From: Pedobacter sp.
Lineage (GTDB): Bacteria > Bacteroidota > Bacteroidia > Sphingobacteriales > Sphingobacteriaceae
Reading direction: 5' to 3'
NCBI GenBank assembly: GCA_025351765.1
Contig: JANXVH010000110.1
Location: forward strand, 1-64,000
Length of the DNA stretch: 64,000 nucleotides
The position numbers and the translations under genes are program-made. Below, one piece after another: positions 53,563 to 62,997 of this stretch. Numbering within the stretch: the first letter of the stretch is position 1; the number at the start of each line of letters is the position of its first letter. Under the pieces are notes generated by a model. That model was given only the letters and a program-made list of their open reading frames with translations, had not been told where the DNA came from and searched no databases.

Positions 53563-55137
53563 ATGGTAGAGGTAAGACCAGACGAAGTATCGGCAATTAT
53601 CAGGCAACAATTGGCGGGATTCAAATCAGAAGCAGAACTTGAAGAAGTTGGTACTGTATTACAGGTGGGTGATGGTATCGCTCGAGTATATGGTTTAACT
53701 AAAGTTCAATCTGGTGAGTTAGTTGAGTTTGAAGCCGGCCTACAGGGTATCGTTTTGAACCTTGAGGAAGATAATGTTGGTGTGGTGCTTTTAGGGCCTT
53801 CTGACACGATCAAAGAAGGCGATACAATTAAACGTACTAAGAAAATTGCCTCTATCAAAGTTGGTGAAGGTATGCTTGGCCGTGTTGTTAATACACTTGG
53901 TGAGGCTATTGATGGTAAGGGGCCAATATTAGGCCAGCTGTATGAAATGCCGATTGAGCGTAAAGCTCCGGGTGTAATTTACCGTCAGCCTGTTACTGAG
54001 CCATTACAAACTGGCATCAAAGCTATCGATGGAATGATTCCAATTGGCCGCGGACAACGTGAGCTTGTGATTGGCGATCGTCAAATTGGTAAGACTGCGG
54101 TTTGTATAGATACAATTATCAATCAAAAAGAATTTTACGAAGCGGGTAATCCTGTATTTTGTATATATGTGGCTTGTGGCCAGAAAGCAAGTACTGTAGC
54201 AAACATTGTTCGTACTTTAGAAGAGAACGGTGCAATGCCTTATACAGTAGTTGTTGCAGCATCTGCAGCTGAGCCTGCTCCACTACAGTTTTACGCGCCA
54301 TTTTCTGGGGCAGCTATAGGTGAGTTTTTCCGTGATACGGGAAGGCCTGCATTGATCGTTTATGATGATCTTTCTAAACAAGCAGTTGCTTACCGTGAGG
54401 TTTCATTATTATTACGTCGCCCACCGGGTCGTGAAGCTTATCCCGGTGACGTATTTTATCTCCACAGTCGTTTATTAGAACGTGCAGCTAAAATTAACTC
54501 CAACGATGAAATTGCTCAGGCAATGAACGATCTACCTGAATCATTAAAGGGAATTGTTAAAGGGGGAGGTTCATTAACTGCATTGCCAATTATTGAAACT
54601 CAAGCAGGGGACGTTTCTGCATATATCCCGACTAACGTGATTTCGATCACTGACGGTCAGATCTTCCTGGAAAGCAATCTATTCAACGCTGGTATTCGTC
54701 CGGCTATCAACGTAGGTATTTCTGTATCACGTGTGGGTGGTAATGCGCAAATCAAATCAATGAAAAAGGTTGCTGGTACATTGAAGCTTGATCAGGCCCA
54801 ATATAGAGAGCTAGAAGCTTTCTCTAAATTTGGTTCTGACCTTGATGCGGCTACAAAATCTGTATTAGATAAAGGATCACGTAACGTGGAAATCCTTAAG
54901 CAAGGACAGTTCTCACCAATGACAGTGGAGAAACAAGTTGCAATCATTTATATCGGCACTAAAAATTTAATGCGTTCTGTTCCTGTAAATAAAGTAAGGG
55001 AATTTGAGATAGAATATTTACAACAACTGGAAGTTCGTCATCCTGATACATTGAAAGCTTTAAAAGCAGGTAAGTTCGATGATACCATCACAGGTGTATT
55101 GGAAACTGTTGCAAAAGAGCTTTCAGGTAAATATTAA
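53563..55137 (+). CDS. atpA: F1Fo ATP synthase subunit alpha
   Basis: Subunit alpha is the non-catalytic nucleotide-binding F1 subunit. The 524-residue protein has the beta-barrel domain ([29 protein letters not shown]), the P-loop [15 protein letters not shown], the Walker B region [22 protein letters not shown], and [14 protein letters not shown] with the arginine finger segment. It is a normal-length protein. atpG follows 13 nt later. Confidence 0.97.
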   Translation: MVEVRPDEVSAIIRQQLAGFKSEAELEEVGTVLQVGDGIARVYGLTKVQSGELVEFEAGLQGIVLNLEEDNVGVVLLGPSDTIKEGDTIKRTKKIASIKVGEGMLGRVVNTLGEAIDGKGPILGQLYEMPIERKAPGVIYRQPVTEPLQTGIKAIDGMIPIGRGQRELVIGDRQIGKTAVCIDTIINQKEFYEAGNPVFCIYVACGQKASTVANIVRTLEENGAMPYTVVVAASAAEPAPLQFYAPFSGAAIGEFFRDTGRPALIVYDDLSKQAVAYREVSLLLRRPPGREAYPGDVFYLHSRLLERAAKINSNDEIAQAMNDLPESLKGIVKGGGSLTALPIIETQAGDVSAYIPTNVISITDGQIFLESNLFNAGIRPAINVGISVSRVGGNAQIKSMKKVAGTLKLDQAQYRELEAFSKFGSDLDAATKSVLDKGSRNVEILKQGQFSPMTVEKQVAIIYIGTKNLMRSVPVNKVREFEIEYLQQLEVRHPDTLKALKAGKFDDTITGVLETVAKELSGKY

Positions 55138-55150
55138 TTAAACACAAGTA

Positions 55151-56032
55151 ATGGCAAATTTAAAAGAAGTAAGAATTCGTATAGCCTCTGTACAATCAAC
55201 GCAGCAGATTACCAAAGCCATGAAAATGGTGTCGGCTGCCAAGTTGAAACGTGCTACAAACGCTATTGTACAATTGCGCCCATATGCTACAAAGCTTAAG
55301 GAGATCCTTGGAAATCTTTCTGCTAGTTTAGAAGGTTCTTCATCTCCATATATTCAGAAGCGTGTACCTAATAAAGTACTGATCATTGTGGTTTCATCAA
55401 ACCGCGGACTGGCAGGTGCATTCAACATGAACGTAATTAAAGCAGCGAATAATTTAATTGCCGAAAAATACAGCGAGCAGTATGCAAATGGTCATGTAAG
55501 CATTGTGGCAATTGGTAAAAAATCTCAGGACTTTTACGAAAAGCGCAATTACAAAGTTATTGGAAACAACAACGAAGTATATACAGCATTGACTTTTGAG
55601 AACGTAACCAAGATCACGGATGCAATTATGGCAGGTTTTGAGAAAGGTGAGTTTGATAAAGTGGAGTTGGTGTACAACAAGTTTAAGAACGCAGCAGTAC
55701 AAATTCTTACCACAGAGCAACTGTTACCATTGCCTAAAAATGATGAGCAAGAAAAGGTAAAAGCATCTCATATAGATTTTATTCTTGAGCCTTCTAAGGA
55801 AAGCATCGTTGAGCAGTTGATCCCGAAATCGATTAAAATTCAGCTTTATAAAGCAGTTTTGGATTCTCATGCTTCAGAACATGGTGCGCGTATGACCTCT
55901 ATGGATAAAGCTACAGAGAATGCAGGTGATTTGTTGAAAGCTTTAAAATTATCTTACAACCAGGCGCGGCAGGCTGCAATTACAACAGAATTAACGGAGA
56001 TTGTAAGTGGTGCCGCAGCTCTTAATGGTTAA
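55151..56032 (+). CDS. atpG: F1Fo ATP synthase subunit gamma
   Basis: Subunit gamma is the central shaft. The 293-residue protein starts ANLKEVRIRIASVQSTQQITKAMKMVSAAKLKRA, the family's N-terminal helix (first 20 residues are conserved), and ends with the matching C-terminal helix (MTSMDKATENAGDLLKALKL, then YNQARQAAITTELTEIVSGAAAL). It is the last atp gene here. Neither atpD nor atpC follows, although they usually encode the catalytic beta and the epsilon subunit. Confidence 0.97.
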   Translation: MANLKEVRIRIASVQSTQQITKAMKMVSAAKLKRATNAIVQLRPYATKLKEILGNLSASLEGSSSPYIQKRVPNKVLIIVVSSNRGLAGAFNMNVIKAANNLIAEKYSEQYANGHVSIVAIGKKSQDFYEKRNYKVIGNNNEVYTALTFENVTKITDAIMAGFEKGEFDKVELVYNKFKNAAVQILTTEQLLPLPKNDEQEKVKASHIDFILEPSKESIVEQLIPKSIKIQLYKAVLDSHASEHGARMTSMDKATENAGDLLKALKLSYNQARQAAITTELTEIVSGAAALNG

Positions 56033-56106
56033 TTATGATTACAAATTAAAGTTCCTTATACAGGAATAGAATTATTATATTATTTTTGAATGTAAATAAT
56101 TAAGAC

Positions 56107-56325
56107 ATGGAAAATACATCAAATAAAAGTACAGAAGAAAGTATGAAAAGAGCCAATGAGACGTCAATTTATACGTTGATTGTTGTTGGTGTTCTTATTA
56201 GTATTGTGGGTGTTTATCTTCGCTTTGCCTTTGATTCTATGGCATTGTCTGTCGTTTCCTGGGTAATTCTTTTTGTTGGTGCATTTGTCGCTTGCAAAGG
56301 TGTATTCAAAATACTGGCAGCTTAA
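56107..56325 (+). CDS. small two-helix membrane protein of unknown function
   Basis: The 72-residue product has a charged N-terminus (about 1-20) and two hydrophobic helices (about 23-42 and 48-68). It lies 75 nt downstream of atpG on the same strand and is followed by a strong hairpin. It is of no family I can name, but it reads as a genuine protein. It might be read with the atp operon. Confidence 0.6.
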   Translation: MENTSNKSTEESMKRANETSIYTLIVVGVLISIVGVYLRFAFDSMALSVVSWVILFVGAFVACKGVFKILAA

Positions 56326-56346
56326 TTCTAATTTAAACTGCGGTTT

Positions 56347-56387
56347 AAAATCCCCGTTAGATCAGATCTGACGGGGATTTTATTTTT
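56347..56387 (+). terminator. intrinsic terminator at the end of the atp region
   Basis: AAAATCCCCGT and ACGGGGATTTT form an 11-bp stem, and the inner AGATCAGATCT extends it, so the whole element is a near-perfect palindrome; a T-rich stretch (56378-56387) follows. It likely ends transcripts of atpG and the small membrane gene. Confidence 0.85.
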
Positions 56388-56456
56388 TATTTCGTTACTT
56401 CAGGTTACCTATTGGTATAATTCGTATTAATAGTAAATTCTTCAAAAATTAATATT

Positions 56457-57314
56457 ATGAAAAAATATTTAATTTATTGCTTAATAGTGGTAGCTATTTC
56501 TGCTTGTAATAGTGAAAATAAATCATTGGAAGAAAACTCTGATTCTACTTCTTCAAATTTAAGTAAAATTGATACATTGCTTTCAGCGAAAATTGTTAAG
56601 ACTGCGGACATGAGTTTCAGGGTTAAGAATGTGCAACAAGCGAAGCAGCAGTTAACCATGATGCTAAATAATATTGGTGGGAGCATGACTGAATTTACAA
56701 TAGAAAGTAAGATTGAAAAATTTGAGAGGGTGAAGCAATCTACTGATTCTCTACTTGAGTTGACGTCCTACCATACGGAAGGGTTTATGGTTGCCAAGGT
56801 TCCATCTAATAAGCTTGATGATTTTACGAATAAGACGGCAGTGCTTGCGATATTTGTCGATAGGCAATCGCTTAAACTCGAAGACAAAAGCTTTGTTTTT
56901 ATGTCTAATCAGCTAAAAAATCAGAATAGTGTTGAAGCAATAGCGCAGTTGAATAAACGTGCCAATAAAAGGAGTAATAATGTAGCAACTTCAATGTTGA
57001 TTAAAGACGATTATGTCGATAAAAAAATAGAAAACCTATTAATTGATGACAAAGTTAAGTATAGCGAAATCACTTTGAATTTTTATCAGGATAATGCTGT
57101 TCGGCGTTTAACTGTTATTAACGATAACTTGGAAGATTACAGGCCTGGCTTCTTTAAACGTTCTTCACTCGCTATTTCAAATGGATGGAAAATATTTACA
57201 GAGTTGTTCCTTGTAGTTTTAAATCTTTGGGCAGTCATCGTTCTACTGATTGTTGCCTACATAGGATTTTGCTATTTCAAAAGAAGAAGGCAGATTGTAA
57301 AGGTTATTGCTTAA
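56457..57314 (+). CDS. DUF4349-type lipoprotein
   Basis: The 285-residue protein has a lipobox (VVAISAC, Cys17), a variable linker, and a domain with KTADMSFRVKNVQQAKQQL that opens DUF4349. The domain carries the coiled-coil segment SNQLKNQNSVEAIAQLNKRANK and ends at about residue 220; a C-terminal membrane helix (about 245-270) and basic tail follow. The family is predicted as an extracytoplasmic membrane-anchored protein of unknown function. Its 3' end overlaps the converging ruvC by 11 nt. Confidence 0.82.
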   Translation: MKKYLIYCLIVVAISACNSENKSLEENSDSTSSNLSKIDTLLSAKIVKTADMSFRVKNVQQAKQQLTMMLNNIGGSMTEFTIESKIEKFERVKQSTDSLLELTSYHTEGFMVAKVPSNKLDDFTNKTAVLAIFVDRQSLKLEDKSFVFMSNQLKNQNSVEAIAQLNKRANKRSNNVATSMLIKDDYVDKKIENLLIDDKVKYSEITLNFYQDNAVRRLTVINDNLEDYRPGFFKRSSLAISNGWKIFTELFLVVLNLWAVIVLLIVAYIGFCYFKRRRQIVKVIA

Positions 57315-57870
57315 GACGCTTCTTGTTGTCTTTAGCAAAAGCCTCCCATCCAGAATATGACTTACCTTTTCCAGAAGTGCTTACTCGTTGAAAGGAGTGG
57401 CAAACTGCGACAGCAAGACCATCTGTGGCATCAAGAAATTCGGGAGTTTCTTTAAAGTTGAGGAGTCGCTGTAGCATAGCAGCGACTTGCTCTTTGCTGG
57501 TGTTGCCATTTCCGGTAATAGATTGTTTAATTTTTCGCGGAGCGTATTCTGTAATGGGAATATTTCTAGATAATGCAGCGGCCATTGCAATACCCTGCGC
57601 CCGACCAAGTTTGAGCATCACTTGAATATTTTTACCATAAAATGGAGCTTCTAACGCAAGTACGTCAGGCTTGTATTCTTCTAAGAGTGTCACTGTTTTT
57701 TCAAAGATGCGTTGTAATTTTAAAAAGTGATCGTCAAGATGGTCCATCCTTACAATTCCCATCGTGATCAGCTCAATCTTGCTACCCTTCTCTAATATGA
57801 CCCCGTATCCCATGATGGACGTACCGGGATCAATACCCATAATTACCCTTTCTTTTTTTTCGGCCAACAT
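57304..57870 (-). CDS. ruvC: crossover junction endodeoxyribonuclease RuvC
   Basis: RuvC resolves Holliday junctions during recombinational repair. The 188-residue protein has the catalytic set of the RNase H-like fold: GIDPGTSIMGYGVI (first Asp), VLALEAPFYGKN (Glu), and the C-terminal FLDATDGLAVAVCH with the last Asp pair. The length is normal. The start is chosen at MLAEKKERV; an internal MGIDPG start is possible. It overlaps the DUF4349 gene at the 3' end and is divergent from the next gene (42 bp). Confidence 0.95.
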   Translation of the reverse strand: MLAEKKERVIMGIDPGTSIMGYGVILEKGSKIELITMGIVRMDHLDDHFLKLQRIFEKTVTLLEEYKPDVLALEAPFYGKNIQVMLKLGRAQGIAMAAALSRNIPITEYAPRKIKQSITGNGNTSKEQVAAMLQRLLNFKETPEFLDATDGLAVAVCHSFQRVSTSGKGKSYSGWEAFAKDNKKRLKQ

Positions 57871-57912
57871 AGCACAATATTAAGCATATTTGCAGACAGT
57901 AAAAGGAAGAAA

Positions 57913-58890
57913 GTGACAACCAGATACAAAAAGATCATTTCAATTGTAATTAAAGCAGGGGTGGTTTTATTTGCGTTCTGGTTTATTTATGACAAGCTCA
58001 GTTCAAATCAAAATCTAAGATCTTTTGAGAAAATTTTGAGTAAGATTCCTCTTGTGGAGGTTTTGCTGGTGATGGGCTTTGTTTTCTTTCTCATGTTTTT
58101 AAACTGGGGTCTGGAAGCATTGAAATGGAAGAAGCTCATCTCAAGAGTAGAGAAAATAACAACCTGGAGGGCTATTGAATCGGTATTTTGCGGCCTTACC
58201 TGGGCTGTGTTTACGCCAAACAGATTGGGAGAATATGGAGGAAGGGTATTCTTCTTGTCGCCTAAGAGAAGAGTGATAGGTGTTGTGGCAATGGCGGTGG
58301 GCAATATCGGTCAGATGGTGCTAACCAACATATTTGGGGCAATAGCATTGTGTTTTTTTATATACAGGTTTTCAAATTTGGATTATCGGCTCTTCTACGC
58401 GCTCTTAATCTTGTCCGTCATGTTTTGCTTGTTTTTTATCACGTTTTATTTTAATATCAAATGGCTAAATGGAATTCTACTTTCCATGAAATTTACAAGG
58501 AAATACAAGAAATTCTATAGCATTCTAGCACGTTATCAAAAGAAGGAGTTGTTCAAGATCTTGTTGTTCTGCTTAGCCCGATATACCGTATTTAGTACCC
58601 AGTATTTTGTGTTGTTCTATTGGCTTATTCCTGAGATCCATTATTTTGATATTTTAATGATGGTAAGTATTTTGTTTTTTGTACAATCAACACTTCCATC
58701 ACTTGACCTCTTTGATATTGGTGTACGAAGTGTTACAGCCTCCTATTTTTTTAGCTCTGTAACTGATCAGGATGTAGCAGTTATTGCATGCACGGCAAGT
58801 ATATGGCTGATTAATATTATAATTCCTGCTATATTAGGCTCTTATTTCGTAATTAAACTAAACTTTTTTGGAAATACTAGGAACGATTAG
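57913..58890 (+). CDS. flippase-like/LPG synthase transmembrane-family protein
   Basis: The 325-residue integral membrane protein has about eight helices and the FTPNRLGEYGGR motif typical of the lysylphosphatidylglycerol synthase TM region/UPF0104 family, which includes putative lipid or lipid-sugar flippases. It begins with GTG, read as Met, followed by TTRYKKIISIVIKAG. The next gene, a glycosyltransferase, starts 23 nt before its stop, so they are translationally coupled. A role moving or making a lipid-linked sugar is inferred from the neighbour. Confidence 0.78.
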   Translation: MTTRYKKIISIVIKAGVVLFAFWFIYDKLSSNQNLRSFEKILSKIPLVEVLLVMGFVFFLMFLNWGLEALKWKKLISRVEKITTWRAIESVFCGLTWAVFTPNRLGEYGGRVFFLSPKRRVIGVVAMAVGNIGQMVLTNIFGAIALCFFIYRFSNLDYRLFYALLILSVMFCLFFITFYFNIKWLNGILLSMKFTRKYKKFYSILARYQKKELFKILLFCLARYTVFSTQYFVLFYWLIPEIHYFDILMMVSILFFVQSTLPSLDLFDIGVRSVTASYFFSSVTDQDVAVIACTASIWLINIIIPAILGSYFVIKLNFFGNTRND

Positions 58891-60007
58891 CTTTTTATCG
58901 TATTTGTTGACATTTTTATATGTTTTGATTGTTAGTACTTTTATCCTGGGCTGGAGCAGACTTAAAGGCTTTATTCCTCCGATATCAACCTCTGGCGATA
59001 CCAAGGTGTCCATTATTGTTGCGGCGCGAAATGAGGAAAGTAACATTAGAAAAACGATAGATGATTTGCTTACCCAAAATTACGAAAGGGGGTTAACGGA
59101 GATCATTATTATTGACGACCACTCTACCGATACAACCGGTGATATTGTAAGGTCCTATTCTGCCAAAGGTGTGCGATTAATTATGCTGAATGAATTAAAA
59201 GCTTTAAATTCCTACAAGAAGAAAGCAATTCAAACTGCAATTGCAGACTGTAAAGGGGACTTAATTATTACCACAGATGCAGACTGCCGGATGGGGCCTA
59301 AGTGGTTGTCGACCATTGTAGCTTATTATGAAGAAAAGGATTATAAGATGATCTCTTCACCAGTAGCATACTTTCAGGAGAATAGTTTTTTTGAACGAGC
59401 ACAGGCTCTTGAGTTTTTATATTTAATTGGGTTAGGAGCGTCAACTATCGGTAATAGAAGACCTTCAACCTGCAATGGGGCGAATTTGGCTTATGAAAAG
59501 AAAGCCTTTTATGAGGTTGGCGGATTTACAGGTATAGATGATCTTGCATCTGGTGATGATGAGTTACTACTGCATAAAATGGCAGCGAAGTATGACAATA
59601 ACATAGGCTTTTTGAAGAATGAAGAGGCTATAGTTTATACCCACGCAAAGCCGAATCTTAGAGAGTTTATTCAGCAACGTAAACGCTGGGCGTCTAAAAG
59701 TACACGGTACAAAAATAAATCAATCATTGTTTTGGGCGTGGTTGTCTGGGTTTTTAATCTAAGCATCATACTCAATTTATTTGCAGGTATATTTTTTTTA
59801 ACGATACTAAAAGTAGCATTCTATCAACTTCTAATAAAAATTATTGCAGAATTATTGTTTTTAACCGGACTTACGAAATTTGCAAAGCGCCAGGAGTTGC
59901 TGATACTTTTGCCTATTTTAAACCTGATGCATATACTTTACATCGTTTACATTGGAATTGCTGGGAATTCAGGAAAATACAATTGGAAAGATAGGATGGT
60001 ACGGTAG
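58868..60007 (+). CDS. family 2 glycosyltransferase, membrane-associated
   Basis: The 379-residue protein starts at TTG, inside the upstream gene's last codons. It has an N-terminal membrane helix (about 5-25), the GT-A core KVSIIVAARNEESNIRKTIDDL, the nucleotide-sugar strand IIIIDDHSTDTTGDIV, the DxD-like motif in TTDADCRMGPKWL, then GDDELLLHKMA and the QxxRW motif in QQRKRWASKSTR. Two to three C-terminal helices anchor it. QxxRW marks processive or polyprenol-linked GT2 enzymes. The acceptor is unknown. It overlaps the next gene by 1 nt. Confidence 0.88.
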   Translation: MEILGTISFLSYLLTFLYVLIVSTFILGWSRLKGFIPPISTSGDTKVSIIVAARNEESNIRKTIDDLLTQNYERGLTEIIIIDDHSTDTTGDIVRSYSAKGVRLIMLNELKALNSYKKKAIQTAIADCKGDLIITTDADCRMGPKWLSTIVAYYEEKDYKMISSPVAYFQENSFFERAQALEFLYLIGLGASTIGNRRPSTCNGANLAYEKKAFYEVGGFTGIDDLASGDDELLLHKMAAKYDNNIGFLKNEEAIVYTHAKPNLREFIQQRKRWASKSTRYKNKSIIVLGVVVWVFNLSIILNLFAGIFFLTILKVAFYQLLIKIIAELLFLTGLTKFAKRQELLILLPILNLMHILYIVYIGIAGNSGKYNWKDRMVR

Positions 60008-61098
60008 TGAAAAATAGCGATAGCCCTTCGAAGCAGGTATGGAAAAGATTTCTAAAGAATAAGCTTGCAGTTGGTGGCCTGGTCTTCATATTGATGCTAA
60101 TTTTAGTTTGCTTGCTAGGCTACCTGATAACACCAGATCAAAGTCCGCAGGCAAATGAGATGCATCTGTCGTTAACTAATAGGAAACCCGGAAGAAGCTT
60201 TAGATTTCTGATTATCAGCAGGAATGATCGGATTAAGAAAGTAAATGTCTTGGAGAAAATGCTTTATGGACAGGAATTGAATTTCAAAAGCATACCTGTT
60301 ACTTCAATAAGGAAGTCAGGTAGTCATATATATGCTCGTGAATACATTGGGGATGACGAAATTGCCGAAGAGAAGGCTTATTCCTTAGTTTCTGGTGCTT
60401 ATGAATACGAGAAAAAATATTGGCTTGGTACCGATATTTATGGGAGAGATTTGCTAAGCAGGTTGCTTATTGGAACACGTGTATCCTTGTCTGTAGGGTT
60501 AATGTCAGTATTGATATCATTGTTTATCGGTGTAAGTTTGGGTGCAATAGCAGGTTACATTGGAGGTAAGACAGACGCTGCAATTAGTTGGCTCATGAAC
60601 GTGATATGGTCGCTCCCTTCCTTACTTCTCGTTATCGCAATTTCCTTTGCACTTGGCAAGGGATTCTGGCAAATATTTATTGCAGTTGGGTTATCTACAT
60701 GGGTAGACGTGGCAAGAGTTGTGAGGGGGCAGGTAATGGCATTAAAAGAAGTAGAATTTGCTGAGGCCTCAAAAGCATTAGGCTTTTCTATAACCAGAAT
60801 TATAAGCAGGCATATTTTACCAAATATAGCAGGGCCGATATTGGTTATGGCATCAGCTAATTTTGCCGCGGCAATTTTATTGGAAACTGGCCTAAGTTTT
60901 TTAGGTTTTGGAGCTCAACCACCTATGCCAAGCTGGGGAACGATGATAAAGGAACATTATGGTTACATCATTATGGATGCTGCTTATCTGGCCATTTTGC
61001 CAGGGTTGGCAATTATGTTAACTGTTTATGCGTTTAATCTTTTAGCGATCGGTTTAAGAGATGCTTTTGATGTAAAATCTCAAAATGTTTCCCTTTAA
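60007..61098 (+). CDS. OppC/DppC-type ABC transporter permease (lone subunit)
   Basis: The 363-residue protein starts at GTG (TAGTG overlap with the upstream gene). It has the OppC_N motif WKRFLKNKLAVGGLVFI and helix 1 (about 20-40), a periplasmic insert (to about 150) that is longer than usual, then five helices with ALGFSITRIISRHILPNIAGPILV as the EAA loop. It should import peptides or another small solute, but no partner permease, solute-binding protein or ATPase is adjacent. The insert begins MHLSLTNRKPGRSF and has no match I know. Confidence 0.86.
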   Translation: MKNSDSPSKQVWKRFLKNKLAVGGLVFILMLILVCLLGYLITPDQSPQANEMHLSLTNRKPGRSFRFLIISRNDRIKKVNVLEKMLYGQELNFKSIPVTSIRKSGSHIYAREYIGDDEIAEEKAYSLVSGAYEYEKKYWLGTDIYGRDLLSRLLIGTRVSLSVGLMSVLISLFIGVSLGAIAGYIGGKTDAAISWLMNVIWSLPSLLLVIAISFALGKGFWQIFIAVGLSTWVDVARVVRGQVMALKEVEFAEASKALGFSITRIISRHILPNIAGPILVMASANFAAAILLETGLSFLGFGAQPPMPSWGTMIKEHYGYIIMDAAYLAILPGLAIMLTVYAFNLLAIGLRDAFDVKSQNVSL

Positions 61099-61126
61099 AA
61101 AGCATTTATATCTTTAATTTTGTAAT

Positions 61127-61723
61127 ATGTTATTGAATTGTTATCATGAAGAACTGCTTGACGCAGGGTGTGATGAAGCGGGAAGAGGCTGCTTAGCTGG
61201 ACCTGTTTTTGCCGCTGCTGTAATTCTTCCTCGCGATTTTATAGCTGGGGAATTGAATGATTCCAAAAAATTAAGCCATAGACAACGCTGTGAATTACGT
61301 TTGATAATAGAAAAAGAAGCAATTTCCTGGGCAGTTGCTGAAGTAGACAATATTGAAATTGATCAGATAAATATATTAAAGGCTTCTTTTCTCGCTATGC
61401 ACCGTGCAGTAGAAAAGCTGATTGTGAGACCCGGGCACCTGAGCATTGATGGTAATAGGTTTAATGCCTATCCACATATTCCCCATACCTGTATTATCAA
61501 AGGAGATGGTAAATACATGAATATCGCGGCAGCATCAATTTTGGCAAAAACTCACAGAGATGAGTTTATGGAACGAATTTCTATAAGCTATCCTCATTAT
61601 CAGTGGCATCAAAATAAGGGCTATCCAACCATAGTTCATAGAACCGCGGTAATTACCCACGGCTTGTCGCCATACCACCGTAAAACTTTTAGCATAACTG
61701 ATCCACAACTGAAGCTATTTTAG
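61127..61723 (+). CDS. rnhB: ribonuclease HII
   Basis: RNase HII removes ribonucleotides from DNA and cuts RNA in RNA-DNA hybrids. The 198-residue protein has the catalytic DE pair in AGCDEAGRGCLAGPVFAAAVILP, the SKKLSHRQR motif, the internal Asp in SIDGNRF, and KTHRDEFMERI with the later active-site residues. Length and order are standard. It begins 28 nt after the permease stop and has its own TAATTTTG box 4 nt before the ATG. Confidence 0.95.
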   Translation: MLLNCYHEELLDAGCDEAGRGCLAGPVFAAAVILPRDFIAGELNDSKKLSHRQRCELRLIIEKEAISWAVAEVDNIEIDQINILKASFLAMHRAVEKLIVRPGHLSIDGNRFNAYPHIPHTCIIKGDGKYMNIAAASILAKTHRDEFMERISISYPHYQWHQNKGYPTIVHRTAVITHGLSPYHRKTFSITDPQLKLF

Positions 61724-61755
61724 AAAATGAAGGATAATTAGTATTTTCACATACT

Positions 61756-62958
61756 TTGAGACTACTTCTATTAACAAGCCAAGTTCCCTTTCCGCCCGAC
61801 AGCGGATATCCGATAGTGGTATATAATACCATTAAGGGGTTGCTGAGTTTGGGTTTAGAGGTTTCCTTATTCAGTCTCAATCCTTACAAAAGTAAAATAG
61901 ATGTGGATGATATCTACGATCCGGTATTTGATAATATTAAGTTTCACTCTTTCAGTCTGGACACTGAGGTGAATGTGTGGGGAGCTCTGATTAATATATT
62001 CTCTAGTCAATCCTACAACGTTTCTCGGTATTACGATGATGAGGCGGAGCGCCTGCTTGAGGATATGTTAAAGGAAAATGAATACGATATTGTTCAGTTT
62101 GAGGGTTTGTTTGTTGTTCCATACCTAGATGTGGTTAAGGCAAATAGCAAAGCTAAAATCATTTATAGGGCACATAATATTGAGTTTGATATATGGGAGC
62201 GTATTGCACTTATAGAAAAGTTTACCCCAAGGAGAAAATATCTGCAGTTTTTAGCCAGGCGGCTCAAGGTATATGAAACAGAACAAATTAACCGATTTCA
62301 TCAAATTTTTGCCATCAGCGAGCAGGATCGGCAAAGTATCCTACGGTTTGGGTGTGAAATAGCTATAGAAGTTTTTCCCGTGGCGCTTGATTTTGAAAAA
62401 TATGTGACAAGTGCTACAGCCAATACTTTTCCAACACTTTTTCACTTGGGTGCTATGGACTGGCGTCCCAATAGAGAAGGATTAGAATGGTTTCTAGATG
62501 AAATCTGGCCGGATATAGAAACATTAAATAGTGAGCTTAGATTTTATATTGCTGGCAAGAATATGCAAAAGGAATTCTTCGACTATGATTCTGAAAACCT
62601 TGTAGTGGAGGGTGAGATATTTGACGCTATAGAATTTATCAACTCAAAAGATATCATGATTGTGCCACTACTTTCAGGAAGTGGCATGCGAGTGAAGATC
62701 GTTGAGGGTATGGCAATGAAAAAATGTATTATCGCGACGAGTATGGCAGCAGAGGGCATCAGGTGTAACCCTGGAAAAGACATATTAATAGCTAATACAG
62801 CAGACGAATTTTACAGATCTATCCTACAATGCATTACAAATCCTGATAAACGGCGGGAAATTGGAGAATCAGCAAGAAGAACAGTGGAAAGAGATCATGA
62901 TATCTCCAGTATATCCAAAAGAATTCTGAATATATACCAAAAGGTGGTTACTGCCTAA
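61756..62958 (+). CDS. GT4-type glycosyltransferase
   Basis: The 400-residue cytoplasmic protein is a GT-B enzyme with a TTG start. The N-terminal lobe opens RLLLLTSQVPFPPDSGYPIVVYNTIKGLLSLG, a layout found in Bacteroidota GT4 proteins, and the C-terminal lobe has LFHLGAMDWRPNREGLEWFL, IMIVPLLSGSGMRVKIVEGMAM with the Glu-x7-Glu-like motif, and IIATSMAAEGI. It probably extends a surface polysaccharide or glycolipid; donor and acceptor are not readable. It stands 32 nt after rnhB and 39 nt before gcvT. Confidence 0.86.
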   Translation: MRLLLLTSQVPFPPDSGYPIVVYNTIKGLLSLGLEVSLFSLNPYKSKIDVDDIYDPVFDNIKFHSFSLDTEVNVWGALINIFSSQSYNVSRYYDDEAERLLEDMLKENEYDIVQFEGLFVVPYLDVVKANSKAKIIYRAHNIEFDIWERIALIEKFTPRRKYLQFLARRLKVYETEQINRFHQIFAISEQDRQSILRFGCEIAIEVFPVALDFEKYVTSATANTFPTLFHLGAMDWRPNREGLEWFLDEIWPDIETLNSELRFYIAGKNMQKEFFDYDSENLVVEGEIFDAIEFINSKDIMIVPLLSGSGMRVKIVEGMAMKKCIIATSMAAEGIRCNPGKDILIANTADEFYRSILQCITNPDKRREIGESARRTVERDHDISSISKRILNIYQKVVTA

Positions 62959-62997
62959 ATTTTAATTAATTTTGCGTCAGTTTTACAAATATATGAG

